A program made the position numbers and the translations under genes. Under the pieces are notes generated by a model. It saw only the letters and a list, made by a program, of their open reading frames with translations, was not told the DNA's origin and made no database searches. This document shows positions 1 to 9,074 of a DNA stretch of 64,000 bases, piece by piece. Source of the DNA: Enterobacter cloacae (GTDB lineage Bacteria > Pseudomonadota > Gammaproteobacteria > Enterobacterales > Enterobacteriaceae); assembly GCF_011078175.1 (NCBI RefSeq), contig NZ_JAALCJ010000006.1, positions 248,001 to 312,000 of the forward strand, written 5' to 3'. Position 1 is the stretch's first letter. Each line of letters opens with the position of its first letter.

Positions 1-1
1 G

Positions 2-472
2 ACATCGCCGAAGCTTACCATCGTCTCCTTCACGGACTATAACTGCCCTTACTGCAAGCAGTTCGACCCGATGCTGGAGAAAATCGTGCAGGAAAATCCC
101 GACGTGCAGCTCATCGTCAAACTGCTGCCGTTCAAGGGCCAAAGCTCGGTAAATGCCGCAAAAGCGGCGCTCTCAACGTGGCAGCAGGCGCCGGATAAAT
201 TCTGGGCGCTGCACCAACGGCTGATGATGAAAAAGGGCTATCACGATGACGCCAGCATCGCGGCCGCGAAGGTAAAGACCGGAACGGACGGCATTAAAAC
301 GGATGATAAAACCATGGACAGCCTAAAGATGAACCTCATCCTGGCGCAGGTGCTGAATATTCAGGGTACCCCGGCGACCATTATCGGCGACCAGATGGTG
401 GCGGGCGCAATTCCGTATGACGACCTGGAGGGGCTGGTCAAAGAACAGCTGGCAAATGCCCGTGGCAAGTAA
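2..472 (+). CDS. scsC: ScsC-like DsbA-family thiol-disulfide protein, 5' end cut off by window
   Basis: C-terminal 156 codons of a DsbA-fold thioredoxin-like protein. The reading frame is open from base 2, so the start and any signal peptide lie upstream. The active site CPYC is at bases 44-55, preceded by a typical beta strand (TIVSFTDYN). The conserved cis-proline loop appears as GTPATI. ScsC proteins are periplasmic isomerase/chaperones that protect against copper-catalysed protein misoxidation and receive electrons from the membrane protein ScsB. The next gene, overlapping by 17 bases, encodes a ScsD-like membrane thioredoxin, which supports the scs assignment over a generic DsbA/DsbG. 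scsA and scsB would be expected just left of the window. E. coli K-12 lacks this cluster and has bglA beside ygfF. Confidence 0.85.
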   Translation, partial: TSPKLTIVSFTDYNCPYCKQFDPMLEKIVQENPDVQLIVKLLPFKGQSSVNAAKAALSTWQQAPDKFWALHQRLMMKKGYHDDASIAAAKVKTGTDGIKTDDKTMDSLKMNLILAQVLNIQGTPATIIGDQMVAGAIPYDDLEGLVKEQLANARGK

Positions 473-962
473 GCTGCCGCGCCTGCTGCGCGAGCTGGGC
501 GTGTGGCTGCTGATTGGCGTAGCCGTGAGCCTGGCGGTGGACTATTTCCGCCAGCCCGCGCTACCGCAGAATTTCTCCGCGACGCGTCTGCACACCCTCG
601 ACGGCGAGACCGTGGATCTTGCTGCCATGAGCGAGGATCGTCCGCTGCTGGTTTACGTCTGGGCAACATGGTGCGGCGTCTGTCGCTACACCACGCCCTC
701 GGTGGCGGCGCTTGCCGCGGACGGGGGTAATGTGATGTCGGTTGCGCTGCGATCCGGCGATAACGCGACGCTCGAAACGTGGCTAAGGAAGAAGAAGGCG
801 ACGATGCCCACGATCAACGACGCCAGCGGAGAACTGGCGCGTCAGTGGGACGTTCAGGTGACGCCAACGCTGGTGGTGATCTCACACGGTGAAGTGAAGT
901 CGATCACCACCGGCTGGACCAGCGGCTGGGGAATGCGCCTGCGGCTGTGGCTGGCGTCGTAG
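456..962 (+). CDS. scsD: ScsD-like membrane-anchored thioredoxin (TlpA/ResA type)
   Basis: 168-residue protein with one N-terminal membrane segment (about residues 14-29) followed by a periplasmic thioredoxin domain. The redox motif WCGVC is at residues 72-76 and the cis-proline loop reads VTPTLV. The start was set at ATG 456, which overlaps the end of scsC by 17 bases and gives the 168 residues I recall for Salmonella ScsD. An in-frame ATG at 417 lies deep inside scsC and would put 13 polar residues before the anchor. ScsD belongs to the copper-stress thiol-redox group scsABCD; its exact partner is uncertain. It converges on ygfF with only 2 bases between stop codons, and no terminator is visible between them. 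Confidence 0.85.
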   Translation: MPVASKLPRLLRELGVWLLIGVAVSLAVDYFRQPALPQNFSATRLHTLDGETVDLAAMSEDRPLLVYVWATWCGVCRYTTPSVAALAADGGNVMSVALRSGDNATLETWLRKKKATMPTINDASGELARQWDVQVTPTLVVISHGEVKSITTGWTSGWGMRLRLWLAS

Positions 963-964
963 CG

Positions 965-1708
965 TTACTTCCCGCCAGCCAGCTCCAGGAAGCTACCGGT
1001 GACATAGGAGGCTTTGTCGCTCAGCAGCCAGGCAATGGCCTGGGCGACCTCCTCCGGCTGACCGCCACGCTGCATCGGCAACACCGACTTGACCCGATCC
1101 ACACGTCCCGGCTCGCCGCCGGAGGCGTGAATATCGGTATAAATCAAACCTGGCCGCACGCAGTTAACGCGGATGCCCTGCGCCGCCACCTCCAGCGCAA
1201 GGCCGGTTGTCAGGGAATCCACCGCCCCTTTGGAGGCGGCATAATCCACATATTCCCCCGGCGCGCCCAGCCGTGAGGCCGCCGAGGAGACATTCACAAT
1301 CGCGCCGCCCTTGCCGCCGTGTTTATGCGACATGCGCTTCACCGCCTCACGACAGCAGAGAAAATAGCCGGTGACGTTGGTAGCCAGCACGCGGTTAATA
1401 CGTTCAGCGGAGAGATTTTCAATGGTGGATTGTTCAAACAAAATCCCGGCGTTATTTACCAGCGCGGTGAGCGGCTCGCCTTCGCGATCGATGCTGTCGA
1501 ACATCGCCATCACCTGCGCTTCATCGCTGATGTCCGCGCGCACGGCAAAGGATTTACCGCCCGCGTCCACGATCTGATTAATGACGTCCGTCGCGGCTTT
1601 GATGTTGTGATGAAAATTCACCGCAACGGTGTAGCCTTCGCTTGCCAGCTGTAGCGCGGTGGCTTTCCCAATACCCCGGCTGGCGCCGGTGACCAGAGCA
1701 ATTGCCAT
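965..1708 (-). CDS. ygfF: SDR-family NAD(P)-dependent oxidoreductase YgfF
   Basis: Classical short-chain dehydrogenase of 247 residues with complete family signatures: the cofactor loop TGASRGIG (residues 7-14), the NNAG motif, catalytic Ser142, and the YAASK active site (Tyr156, Lys160). The C-terminal PG loop follows. Annotated relatives are called glucose 1-dehydrogenase-like, but the physiological substrate is unknown. Its place beside gcvP matches E. coli ygfF. A strong hairpin with a T-run, which terminates gcvP transcription, lies between gcvP and the ygfF start. ygfF is therefore probably transcribed on its own. Confidence 0.9.
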   Translation of the reverse strand: MAIALVTGASRGIGKATALQLASEGYTVAVNFHHNIKAATDVINQIVDAGGKSFAVRADISDEAQVMAMFDSIDREGEPLTALVNNAGILFEQSTIENLSAERINRVLATNVTGYFLCCREAVKRMSHKHGGKGGAIVNVSSAASRLGAPGEYVDYAASKGAVDSLTTGLALEVAAQGIRVNCVRPGLIYTDIHASGGEPGRVDRVKSVLPMQRGGQPEEVAQAIAWLLSDKASYVTGSFLELAGGK

Positions 1709-1722
1709 TCTTTTCTCCCAAT

Positions 1723-1760
1723 AAAAAAGCCGGGTGGCGGCTTCGCCTTACCCGGCCTAC
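1723..1760 (-). terminator. gcvP terminator made of a REP-type palindrome
   Basis: Read on the minus strand, a GC stem (GCCGGGT...ACCCGGC with an internal GGCGAAGCC turn) is followed by six T residues, 18 bases after the gcvP stop. The stem itself is a REP-like unit with the GTAG flank typical of that family, so the repeat seems to serve as a Rho-independent terminator of gcvTHP. Confidence 0.75.
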
Positions 1761-1778
1761 GTTACTACAGGAACAACG

Positions 1779-4652
1779 TTACTGGTATTCGCTCATCGGC
1801 ACGCAGGAGCAGAACAGGTTACGGTCGCCGTAAACATCATCAAGACGTTTCACAGTTGGCCAGTATTTGTTTGCCACGCCTGCCGGGAAGACAGCCAGCT
1901 CGCGGGTATAACCGTGGTTCCACTCTGCCACCAGCTCGTTCTGGGTATGCGGCGCGTTAACCAGTGGGTTATCTTCCAGCGTCCACTCCCCGCCTTTCAC
2001 GCGGTCGATTTCGCTGCGGATCGCCAGCATCGCGTCGATAAAGCGGTCCAGCTCCACCTTGCTTTCAGACTCGGTCGGCTCAACCATCAGCGTTCCCGCT
2101 ACCGGGAAGGACATGGTTGGTGCATGGAAACCGTAGTCGATCAGGCGCTTGGCAATATCCAGCTCGCTGATGCCCGTCTCTTCTTTCAGAGGACGAATAT
2201 CGAGAATGCATTCGTGCGCTACACGACCGTCGCGGCCGGTGTAGAGCACCGGATAGGCATCCTTAAGACGCGTTGCGATGTAGTTAGCGTTGAGGATCGC
2301 CACCTGGCTGGCCTGCTTCAGCCCTTCCGCGCCCATCATGCGGATGTACATCCAGCTGATTGGCAGGATAGAGGCGCTGCCGAACGGTGCCGCAGATACC
2401 GCGCCCTGACGGGTCAGCATGCCTTCAATCTGCACCACGCTGTGGCCCGGCACAAACGGCGCCAGGTGCGCTTTCACGCCGATTGGGCCCATACCCGGGC
2501 CGCCACCGCCGTGCGGAATGCAGAACGTTTTATGCAGGTTCAGGTGCGACACGTCCGCGCCGATAAAGCCCGGTGAGGTGATGCCCACCTGAGCGTTCAT
2601 GTTCGCGCCGTCGAGGTAAACCTGACCGCCGAACTGATGCACCACCTCACACACTTCACGAATAGTTTCTTCGTACACCCCGTGAGTGGACGGGTAGGTC
2701 ACCATGATGCAGGAGAGTTTATCGCCCGCCTGCTCGGCTTTGGCGCGCAGGTCGGCCAAATCGATGTTGCCGTTTTTGTCACACGCCACAACTACCACTT
2801 CCATTCCAGCCATCTGAGCAGAAGCCGGGTTGGTACCGTGGGCAGAGCTTGGGATCAGACAGATATCACGGTGGCCTTCGTTGCGGCTTTCGTGATAGTG
2901 ACGGATCGCCAGCAGACCGGCGTATTCACCCTGCGCACCGGAGTTCGGCTGCATGCAGAGCGCGTCGTACCCGGTCAGCTTCACCAGCCAGTCGGAGAGC
3001 TGGTTAATCATCATGTGATAGCCTTCCGCCTGCTCAGCCGGGCAGAACGGATGCAGCTCGGAGAATTCAGGCCAGGTAATTGGGATCATCTCAGCCGCGG
3101 CGTTCAGCTTCATGGTGCAAGAGCCCAGCGGGATCATCGCCTGGTTCAGCGCCAGATCTTTGCGCTCCAGAGAGTGCATATAGCGCATCATCTCGGTTTC
3201 GCTGTGGTAGCGGTTGAATACCGGGTGAGTCAGGATCGCGTCATCGCGCAGCATACTTTCCTGAATCGAGCGGCTGTCGAGCGCAACCTCTTTGTCGAGC
3301 GTATCAACGTCCAGACCGTGTGCGTCACCCAGTAATACGTTGAACAGGTTCAGGATATCGTCACGGGTGGTGCTTTCGTCTAACGTAATGCCGACCGCAT
3401 TATGGATGTCGCTACGCAGGTTAATTTGCGCAGCCTCGGCGCACGCCAGCACGTCGGCTTTGTCTGCCACCTCAACGCACAGGGTGTCGAAGTAGTGCTC
3501 ATGACGCTGCCTGAGGCCTTTCCGTTGCAGACCGCAGGCCAGGATATCGGCCAGACGGTGGATGCGGCTGGCAATGCGCTTCAGGCCAGCCGGACCGTGG
3601 AACACCGCGTACAGGCTGGCAATGTTAGCCAGCAGTACCTGCGAGGTACAAATGTTCGAGTTCGCTTTCTCGCGGCGGATATGCTGCTCGCGGGTCTGCA
3701 TCGCCATGCGCAGCGCGGTGTTACCGGCGGCATCTTTCGATACGCCGATAATACGGCCTGGCATGGAACGTTTAAATTCATCTTTCGCGCCAAAGAACGC
3801 CGCGTGCGGGCCACCGTAGCCCATCGGCACGCCGAAGCGCTGGGCCGAGCCGAAGACAATGTCCGCGCCCTGTTTACCTGGCGCCGTCAGCAGCACCAGC
3901 GCCATAAAATCAGCGGCGACGCTAACAATAACCTTACGGGATTTCAGCTCGGCGATCAGTGCGCTGTAGTCGTGCACTTCTCCGGTGGTGCCTACCTGCT
4001 GCAACAGCACGCCGAAGACGTCCTGGTGATCCAGCACCTTATCAGCGTCGTCGACAATCACCTCAAAGCCGAAGGTTTCCGCACGGGTGCGCACCACGTC
4101 CAGCGTCTGCGGATGCACGTCCGCCGCGACAAAGAAGCGGTTAGCGTTTTTCAGCTTGCTCACGCGCTTCGCCATCGCCATCGCTTCGGCGGCGGCGGTG
4201 GCTTCATCCAGCAGAGAGGCGGAAGCAATGTCCATACCGGTCAGATCCAGCGTCACCTGCTGGAAGTTCAGCAGCGCTTCCAGTCGGCCCTGGGAAACTT
4301 CTGGCTGATAAGGGGTATAAGCGGTGTACCAGCCCGGGTTTTCCAGCATGTTGCGCAGGATCACCGGCGGTAACTGCACGTTGGTGTAGCCCATGCCAAT
4401 GTAAGACTTATAGCGCTTGTTGAGGCCAGCAATGGCCTTCAGCTCCGCCAGTGCGGCGAATTCCGTGGTGGACTCGCCTACCTGCGGCGCCGTGGCAAGC
4501 TGGATGTCTTTTGGCACGATCTGGCCGATCAGTGCGTTTAATGAATCCGCGCCAACCGTTTTCAGCATCTCCTGCTGTTGCTGAGCATCCGGCCCAATGT
4601 GACGTTCAATGAAGGCGCCACGGTTTTCAAGCTGGCTTAAAGTCTGTGTCAT
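1779..4652 (-). CDS. gcvP: Glycine dehydrogenase (decarboxylating), P protein
   Basis: 957 residues, the same length as E. coli GcvP. This PLP enzyme decarboxylates glycine and transfers the aminomethyl group to the lipoyl arm of GcvH, releasing CO2; it is the first step of the cytosolic glycine cleavage system. The N-terminal half begins with the IERHIG motif. The C-terminal half carries the PLP-lysine motif HKTFCIPH followed by a glycine-rich GGGGPG loop. It is the last gene of gcvT-gcvH-gcvP. The 123-base gap to gcvH holds an inverted pair of palindromic repeats, which may modulate the relative amount of gcvP mRNA. The operon is expected to respond to GcvA, GcvR, Lrp and PurR. Confidence 0.98.
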   Translation of the reverse strand: MTQTLSQLENRGAFIERHIGPDAQQQQEMLKTVGADSLNALIGQIVPKDIQLATAPQVGESTTEFAALAELKAIAGLNKRYKSYIGMGYTNVQLPPVILRNMLENPGWYTAYTPYQPEVSQGRLEALLNFQQVTLDLTGMDIASASLLDEATAAAEAMAMAKRVSKLKNANRFFVAADVHPQTLDVVRTRAETFGFEVIVDDADKVLDHQDVFGVLLQQVGTTGEVHDYSALIAELKSRKVIVSVAADFMALVLLTAPGKQGADIVFGSAQRFGVPMGYGGPHAAFFGAKDEFKRSMPGRIIGVSKDAAGNTALRMAMQTREQHIRREKANSNICTSQVLLANIASLYAVFHGPAGLKRIASRIHRLADILACGLQRKGLRQRHEHYFDTLCVEVADKADVLACAEAAQINLRSDIHNAVGITLDESTTRDDILNLFNVLLGDAHGLDVDTLDKEVALDSRSIQESMLRDDAILTHPVFNRYHSETEMMRYMHSLERKDLALNQAMIPLGSCTMKLNAAAEMIPITWPEFSELHPFCPAEQAEGYHMMINQLSDWLVKLTGYDALCMQPNSGAQGEYAGLLAIRHYHESRNEGHRDICLIPSSAHGTNPASAQMAGMEVVVVACDKNGNIDLADLRAKAEQAGDKLSCIMVTYPSTHGVYEETIREVCEVVHQFGGQVYLDGANMNAQVGITSPGFIGADVSHLNLHKTFCIPHGGGGPGMGPIGVKAHLAPFVPGHSVVQIEGMLTRQGAVSAAPFGSASILPISWMYIRMMGAEGLKQASQVAILNANYIATRLKDAYPVLYTGRDGRVAHECILDIRPLKEETGISELDIAKRLIDYGFHAPTMSFPVAGTLMVEPTESESKVELDRFIDAMLAIRSEIDRVKGGEWTLEDNPLVNAPHTQNELVAEWNHGYTRELAVFPAGVANKYWPTVKRLDDVYGDRNLFCSCVPMSEYQ

Positions 4653-4689
4653 GAGCGATGGTTCCTGAAACGTGCAGTGAATTTAAGTT

Positions 4690-4765
4690 CCCTCCCCTCC
4701 GGGAGAGGGTTAGGGTGAGGGGAAAATGGGTACCCTCACCCCGGCCCTCTCCCAAAGGGAGAGGG
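4690..4765. repeat. Inverted pair of CCCTCTCCC-type palindromic repeats
   Basis: Two copies of a hairpin unit (CCTC..GGGAGAGGGTTAGGGTGAGG and its reverse complement) stand back to back between gcvH and gcvP. The same unit recurs near 12.4, 15.6, 22.0, 40.6, 55.2 and 59.9 kb, always outside or at the edge of genes. This is a REP-like family distinct from the GTAG-type REPs of this window. Inside the gcv operon it could form a large cruciform-like mRNA stem that stabilises the upstream gcvTH message. Confidence 0.9.
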
Positions 4766-4775
4766 AGAAAAACGG

Positions 4776-5165
4776 TTATTCGTCTTCCAGTAATGCTTCG
4801 TACGCGGTGGCATCCAGCAGCGCGGCAACCTGCGCTTCGTCGCTGGCTTTGATCTTGAAGATCCAGCCACCTTCATAAGGCTCGCTGTTCACCAGTTCCG
4901 GGGAGTCGCTGAGCGCGTCGTTCACGGCAACAATTTCACCGCTCACCGGGGCGTAGATGTCAGAGGCCGCTTTCACGGATTCCGCCACCGCACAGTCGTC
5001 GCCTGCGCTCACGGTTGCGCCCACTTCCGGCAGATCAACAAACACCATGTCGCCCAGCAGCTCCTGCGCGTGCTCGGTGATCCCTACGGTGTAAGTGCCG
5101 TCCGCCTCTTTGCGCAGCCACTCGTGTTCTTTGCTGTATTTCAGTTCTGCTGGCACATTGCTCAT
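4776..5165 (-). CDS. gcvH: Glycine cleavage system H protein
   Basis: 129 residues, the usual length. GcvH is the lipoylated shuttle of the glycine cleavage complex, carrying the aminomethyl group from GcvP to GcvT and being reoxidised by Lpd. The lipoyl domain hairpin is intact, with the modified lysine in ESVKAAS at residue 65. The start is preceded by AGGAGAAATTTT on the minus strand, a good ribosome binding site. It lies 23 bases after gcvT in the same transcription unit. Confidence 0.98.
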   Translation of the reverse strand: MSNVPAELKYSKEHEWLRKEADGTYTVGITEHAQELLGDMVFVDLPEVGATVSAGDDCAVAESVKAASDIYAPVSGEIVAVNDALSDSPELVNSEPYEGGWIFKIKASDEAQVAALLDATAYEALLEDE

Positions 5166-5188
5166 AAAATTTCTCCTGATAAAAAGAG

Positions 5189-6283
5189 TTAGGCGACCGG
5201 CTTACCGGCGCGAACAAAAATCGGTTTGGTCACGTTGACCGGCATTTCACGGTTGCGGATCTGCACCACCGCCGTTTCGCCAATGCCCGCCGGCACGCGT
5301 GCCAGGGCAATACTGTAGCCGAGCGTCGGGGAGAACGTTCCGCTGGTGATCACGCCTTCGCGATGATTGCCGTCGGCATCGGTGAAGCGCACCGGCAGCT
5401 CGCCGCGCAGAACGCCTTTTTCCTTCATCACCAGTCCAACCAGCTGTTCAGTGCCCTTCTCACGCTGCATCTCCAGCGCTTCACGGCCTATAAAATCACG
5501 GTCAGCGGGTTCCCACGCGATGGTCCAGCCCATGTTGGCCGCCAGCGGAGAGACGCCTTCGTCCATCTCCTGACCGTAGAGGTTCATCCCCGCTTCCAGA
5601 CGCAGCGTATCGCGCGCGCCCAGGCCCGCAGGCTTCACGCCCGCCTCCACCAGCGCACGCCAGAAATCAGCGGCCTTTTCGTTTGGCATCGCAATTTCAT
5701 AGCCCGCTTCGCCGGTATAGCCGGTCGTGGCAATAAACAGATCGCCCGCCTGCACGCCGAAGAACGGCTTCATGCCCTCGGTGGCTCTGCGCTGCTCGTC
5801 GCTGAACAGAGACGCGGCTTTCGCCTGGGCGTTTGGCCCCTGCACGGCAATCAGCGACAGATCGTCACGGACGGTGATGTCGATGGCATAAGGTTCGGCG
5901 TGTTGGGTGATCCAGGAGAGGTCTTTTTCGCGGGTGGCGGAGTTTACAACGAGGCGGAAGAAATCTTCGGTGAAGTAGTAGACGATGAGGTCATCAATCA
6001 CGCCACCCGAGGCGTTCAGCATACCGGTATAGAGCGCTTTCCCCGGTGTCTTCAGCTTCGCGACGTCGTTTGCCAGCAGATAACGTAAAAACTCCCGGGT
6101 GCGGCTACCGCGCAGATCGACAATCGTCATGTGAGACACGTCGAACATACCGGCATCGGTGCGCACCGCGTGGTGCTCATCAATCTGCGAGCCGTAGTGC
6201 AGCGGCATCATCCAGCCGTGGAAGTCCACCATGCGGGCGCCGCATAACACGTGCTGTTCGTACAAAGGAGTCTGTTGAGCCAT
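5189..6283 (-). CDS. gcvT: Aminomethyltransferase, glycine cleavage T protein
   Basis: 364 residues, equal to E. coli GcvT. It transfers the methylene group from the GcvH lipoyl arm to tetrahydrofolate, giving 5,10-methylene-THF and ammonia. The N-terminal motif [10 protein letters not shown] and the folate-domain sequences around VQGPNA and GYTGEAGYE are typical. The start follows GAGGAAAAG on the minus strand. It is the first gene of the operon. The 397-base region upstream holds the operon promoter, a perfect 17-bp palindrome that fits a GcvA site, and a GC hairpin in the presumed leader. Confidence 0.98.
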   Translation of the reverse strand: MAQQTPLYEQHVLCGARMVDFHGWMMPLHYGSQIDEHHAVRTDAGMFDVSHMTIVDLRGSRTREFLRYLLANDVAKLKTPGKALYTGMLNASGGVIDDLIVYYFTEDFFRLVVNSATREKDLSWITQHAEPYAIDITVRDDLSLIAVQGPNAQAKAASLFSDEQRRATEGMKPFFGVQAGDLFIATTGYTGEAGYEIAMPNEKAADFWRALVEAGVKPAGLGARDTLRLEAGMNLYGQEMDEGVSPLAANMGWTIAWEPADRDFIGREALEMQREKGTEQLVGLVMKEKGVLRGELPVRFTDADGNHREGVITSGTFSPTLGYSIALARVPAGIGETAVVQIRNREMPVNVTKPIFVRAGKPVA

Positions 6284-6319
6284 CTTTTCCTCGTTGAAAA
6301 ATTCACCGTGAAACCCGGT

Positions 6320-6344
6320 GTCGGCCTCGCGAGCGGGGGCCGAC
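6320..6344 (-). other. GC-rich hairpin in the presumed gcvT leader
   Basis: GTCGGCC (6320-6326) and GGCCGAC (6338-6344) form a perfect 7-bp stem with an 11-base loop, about 37 bases before the gcvT start. No T-run follows it in the direction of gcvT, so it is not an evident terminator. It could affect mRNA stability or initiation. I see no glycine-riboswitch architecture here. Confidence 0.5.
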
Positions 6345-6575
6345 GCAAACGTTCTCTTTTACCTGAACTTACCACCGAAATCGGCGGTTAACCATAAGTT
6401 AAAACGGGTCATCACATTAGCTTATGACCAAAAAACGCTGAAAAGCCTACAGAGTTATTCACTGGAAAAATGCGATTAACCCCGCACAAAGTTAACAATG
6501 ATCTAACAGGATTTAGCAGATGGTGATATTTCATGCGGAAAAACGGGCCGATTTTCCGTCACATAAAAATCATGA

Positions 6576-6592
6576 CATTAGATTATCTAATG
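6576..6592 (-). promoter_or_regulatory. Perfect 17-bp palindrome, candidate GcvA operator
   Basis: The arms CATTAGAT and ATCTAATG flank a single central T and are exact reverse complements. Both arms contain the ATTAG/CTAAT core described for GcvA, the LysR-type activator/repressor of gcvTHP. The site lies about 300 bases upstream of gcvT. That is comparable to the distal GcvA sites in E. coli, which take part in DNA looping with Lrp. The assignment is by motif and location only. Confidence 0.55.
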
Positions 6593-6631
6593 CGAAAAAT
6601 GACGTGAAATTAGAATATTTCAAACGAGGGA

Positions 6632-6659
6632 CTTTTCCCGGCACAGAGGCCGGGAAAAG
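6632..6659 (-). terminator. Strong hairpin after ubiI, probable terminator
   Basis: CTTTTCCCGGC and GCCGGGAAAAG form a perfect 11-bp stem with a 6-base loop, about 20 bases beyond the ubiI stop. A long T-run after the stem is lacking on either strand, because the T and A residues are inside the stem. Termination is therefore likely but not certain. Confidence 0.5.
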
Positions 6660-6680
6660 AAAGTGTGACGGGGGTCTATT

Positions 6681-7883
6681 TTATTTCAGCCAGTCCGGCA
6701 GGTCGTTAAGACCCATCGCCTGACGCAGGAGTTGAGGTTTGACGCCAGGAAGGGTATCGGCGAGCTTGAGCCCAATATCACGCAGCAGTTTTTTCGCCGG
6801 ATTTGCCCCGGCAAACAGCTCGCGGAAGCCCTGCATGCCTGCAAGCATCATCGCCGCACTGTGCTTGCGGCTGCGCTCGTAGCGACGCAGATACAAATGC
6901 TGACCAATGTCTTTGCCTTCACGATGCAGACGACGCAGTTCTTCAACCAGCTCCGCCGCGTCCATAAAACCGAGGTTCACCCCCTGACCGGCCAGCGGAT
7001 GAATAGTATGTGCCGCATCGCCCACCAGCGCCAGACGGTGCGCCGCAAACTGACGCGCGTAGCGACCGGTTAACGGAAACGTCTGGCGTTCGCTTTCCAG
7101 TGAGCATAATCCCAGACGGTTATCAAACGCTACGCATAGCGACTGATTGAAGGCGTCCGGCGTCGCCTCCTGCATCTGCTGCGCTTTCTCCGGCTCTAAG
7201 GACCAGACGATGGAGCAAAGATGCGGATCGGCAAGCGGCAGGAAGGCCAGAATACCGTCGTTGTGGAAAATCTGACGCGCCACGCCGCCGTGCGGCTCTT
7301 CGGTGCGGATCGTGGCCACCAACGCGTGATGGCGGTAATCCCAGAAGGTCAGCGGAATATCCGCTTTGTTACGCAGCCAGGAATTGGCGCCGTCGGCCCC
7401 CACCACCAGACGCGCGGTCAGCATGTCGCCGCTCTCAAGGGTGATAAACGCGTCGTTTTCCCCCCACGCCACCTGCTGAAGCTTCGCGGGGGCAATCAGC
7501 GTGACGTCGCTACACTGCTGCGCTTTGCGCCACAGCGCGTGGTGGATCACCGCGTTTTCAACGATGTGTCCGAGGTGACTGTAGCCCATGCTTTCATCGT
7601 CAAACGCAATATGGCCAAAGCTGTCTTTGTCCCACACTTCCATCCCGTGATAGCAGCTGGCACGCTGCGCCACGATTTCAGACCAGACGCCAAGGTGCGT
7701 CAGTAGCTTTTCGCTGGCGGCATTGATCGCCGAGACGCGCAGTTCCGGCGGTGCATCCTGCGCCACAGGCTCCGGCGCTTTTTGCTCAAGCACGGCCACG
7801 CGCAGACCACTGCCCTGTAAACCACAGGCCAGCGCCAGTCCTACCATTCCGCCGCCTACAATGGCGACATCAACATTTTGCAC
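6681..7883 (-). CDS. ubiI: FAD-dependent 2-octaprenylphenol hydroxylase (VisC)
   Basis: 400-residue flavoprotein monooxygenase of the UbiH/COQ6 family. The dinucleotide-binding motif GGGMVG is near residue 10 and the second FAD motif reads GDAAHTIHPLAGQG. UbiI carries out the C5 hydroxylation of the ubiquinone ring precursor under aerobic conditions in the soluble Ubi complex. It follows ubiH with 12 bases between them, and pepP-ubiH-ubiI forms a tight minus-strand unit as in E. coli. A hairpin beyond the stop probably ends the transcript. Confidence 0.96.
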   Translation of the reverse strand: MQNVDVAIVGGGMVGLALACGLQGSGLRVAVLEQKAPEPVAQDAPPELRVSAINAASEKLLTHLGVWSEIVAQRASCYHGMEVWDKDSFGHIAFDDESMGYSHLGHIVENAVIHHALWRKAQQCSDVTLIAPAKLQQVAWGENDAFITLESGDMLTARLVVGADGANSWLRNKADIPLTFWDYRHHALVATIRTEEPHGGVARQIFHNDGILAFLPLADPHLCSIVWSLEPEKAQQMQEATPDAFNQSLCVAFDNRLGLCSLESERQTFPLTGRYARQFAAHRLALVGDAAHTIHPLAGQGVNLGFMDAAELVEELRRLHREGKDIGQHLYLRRYERSRKHSAAMMLAGMQGFRELFAGANPAKKLLRDIGLKLADTLPGVKPQLLRQAMGLNDLPDWLK

Positions 7884-7895
7884 GGTGATAACTCC

Positions 7896-9074
7896 TTAAC
7901 GCGCGACCCAACCCAGGGTCCGCTGCGCCAGCACGTCACGTGCCGGAATGAACAGTTCCATCGCCATCAGCCCAAGGTTGCGGCCCGCAACCAGCGGTGC
8001 CCAGCGATTGGCAAACAGGTGGACTAAACCGTCGGTGACGCCAATGGTCGCCGCTTTGTCCGCCTGGCGTCGTTTCTGGTAATGGCACAGCACTGAATAT
8101 GCACCACAATCCTGCTGCTCGCTCCACGTCTGCGCCAGAAGCTCAGCCAGGCTCATCACGTCGCGCAGGCCAAGGTTAAAGCCTTGTCCGGCGATGGGGT
8201 GCAGCGTCTGCGCGGCGTTGCCGACCAGGGCGACGCGGTGGGAGACCGTCTGCGATGCGGTCGTCAGCGCGAGCGGATAGGCCACGCGTTTTCCGGCGTG
8301 GGTGATACGCCCAAGCCGCCAGCCGAAGGCCTTTTGCAGCTCGGAACAAAAACGTTCGTCGGACCAGGAGAGAACCTCATCGGCTCGATCCTGCGCATGG
8401 CACCACACCAGCGAGCAGCGCCCGTTCGACATCGGCAGCATGGCCAGCGGGCCGTGCTCGGTGAAGCGCTCAAATGCCCTGCCGTTATGCGCGCCAGCCG
8501 TAGAGACGTTGGCGATGACCGCCGCCTGACCATAGGGTTCAGAGCGCCATTCAACGCCGCACTGCGTGGCGATCGCCGAGCGTGAACCATCTGCCGCCAC
8601 CAGCAGTTGCCCCTCCAGCGTGGTGCCGTTGTCCAGCGTCACGCTGACGGCCTCATCACGGCGGCTAAAGCTGCCGACCCGCGCCGGGCAGTGCAGCGTG
8701 ACGCCAGGCGCATCCTGTAACAGACGGAACAGCCGCAGCCCCACGTCATGCAGCTCAACAACCTGCCCCAGCGCCTCGATCCGGTAATCGTGGGCATCCA
8801 GCGTCACAAACCCGGCGTGCCCGCGATCGCTGACGTGAACGGTACCAATGGCCGTCGCGCAATCTGCTATCGCCTGCCAGATCCCAATACGCGCAAGCTG
8901 CTGACAGGTTCCCTGCGCAAGCGCGATGGCGCGCGCGTCGAAACCGGGATGATCGGCCGCCTGTGGCGCGACCGCCTCAACCAGATGCACCGGAAGCTGG
9001 CCCTGAGTTAACTGCGAAATAGCCAGCGCCAGAGTAGCGCCGGTCATGCCTCCGCCAACGATGATTACGCTCAT
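7896..9074 (-). CDS. ubiH: 2-octaprenyl-6-methoxyphenol hydroxylase
   Basis: 392 residues, identical in length to E. coli UbiH. It hydroxylates the ubiquinone precursor at C1. The N-terminal FAD motif GGGMTGATL and the internal GNAAQTLHPIAGQGFN signature identify the family. Its ATG overlaps the pepP stop codon (ATGA at 9071-9074), indicating translational coupling. Paralogous to the following gene ubiI; the two are distinguished here by order and length. Confidence 0.96.
   Translation of the reverse strand: MSVIIVGGGMTGATLALAISQLTQGQLPVHLVEAVAPQAADHPGFDARAIALAQGTCQQLARIGIWQAIADCATAIGTVHVSDRGHAGFVTLDAHDYRIEALGQVVELHDVGLRLFRLLQDAPGVTLHCPARVGSFSRRDEAVSVTLDNGTTLEGQLLVAADGSRSAIATQCGVEWRSEPYGQAAVIANVSTAGAHNGRAFERFTEHGPLAMLPMSNGRCSLVWCHAQDRADEVLSWSDERFCSELQKAFGWRLGRITHAGKRVAYPLALTTASQTVSHRVALVGNAAQTLHPIAGQGFNLGLRDVMSLAELLAQTWSEQQDCGAYSVLCHYQKRRQADKAATIGVTDGLVHLFANRWAPLVAGRNLGLMAMELFIPARDVLAQRTLGWVAR

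Noticed and set aside
2637-4373. Long plus-strand frames inside gcvP
   Set aside because: Complement shadows of gcvP; no start signals or recognisable domains.
6284-6680. Glycine riboswitch upstream of gcvT
   Set aside because: No tandem aptamer-like architecture recognised; enterobacterial gcvTHP is controlled by GcvA/GcvR/Lrp.
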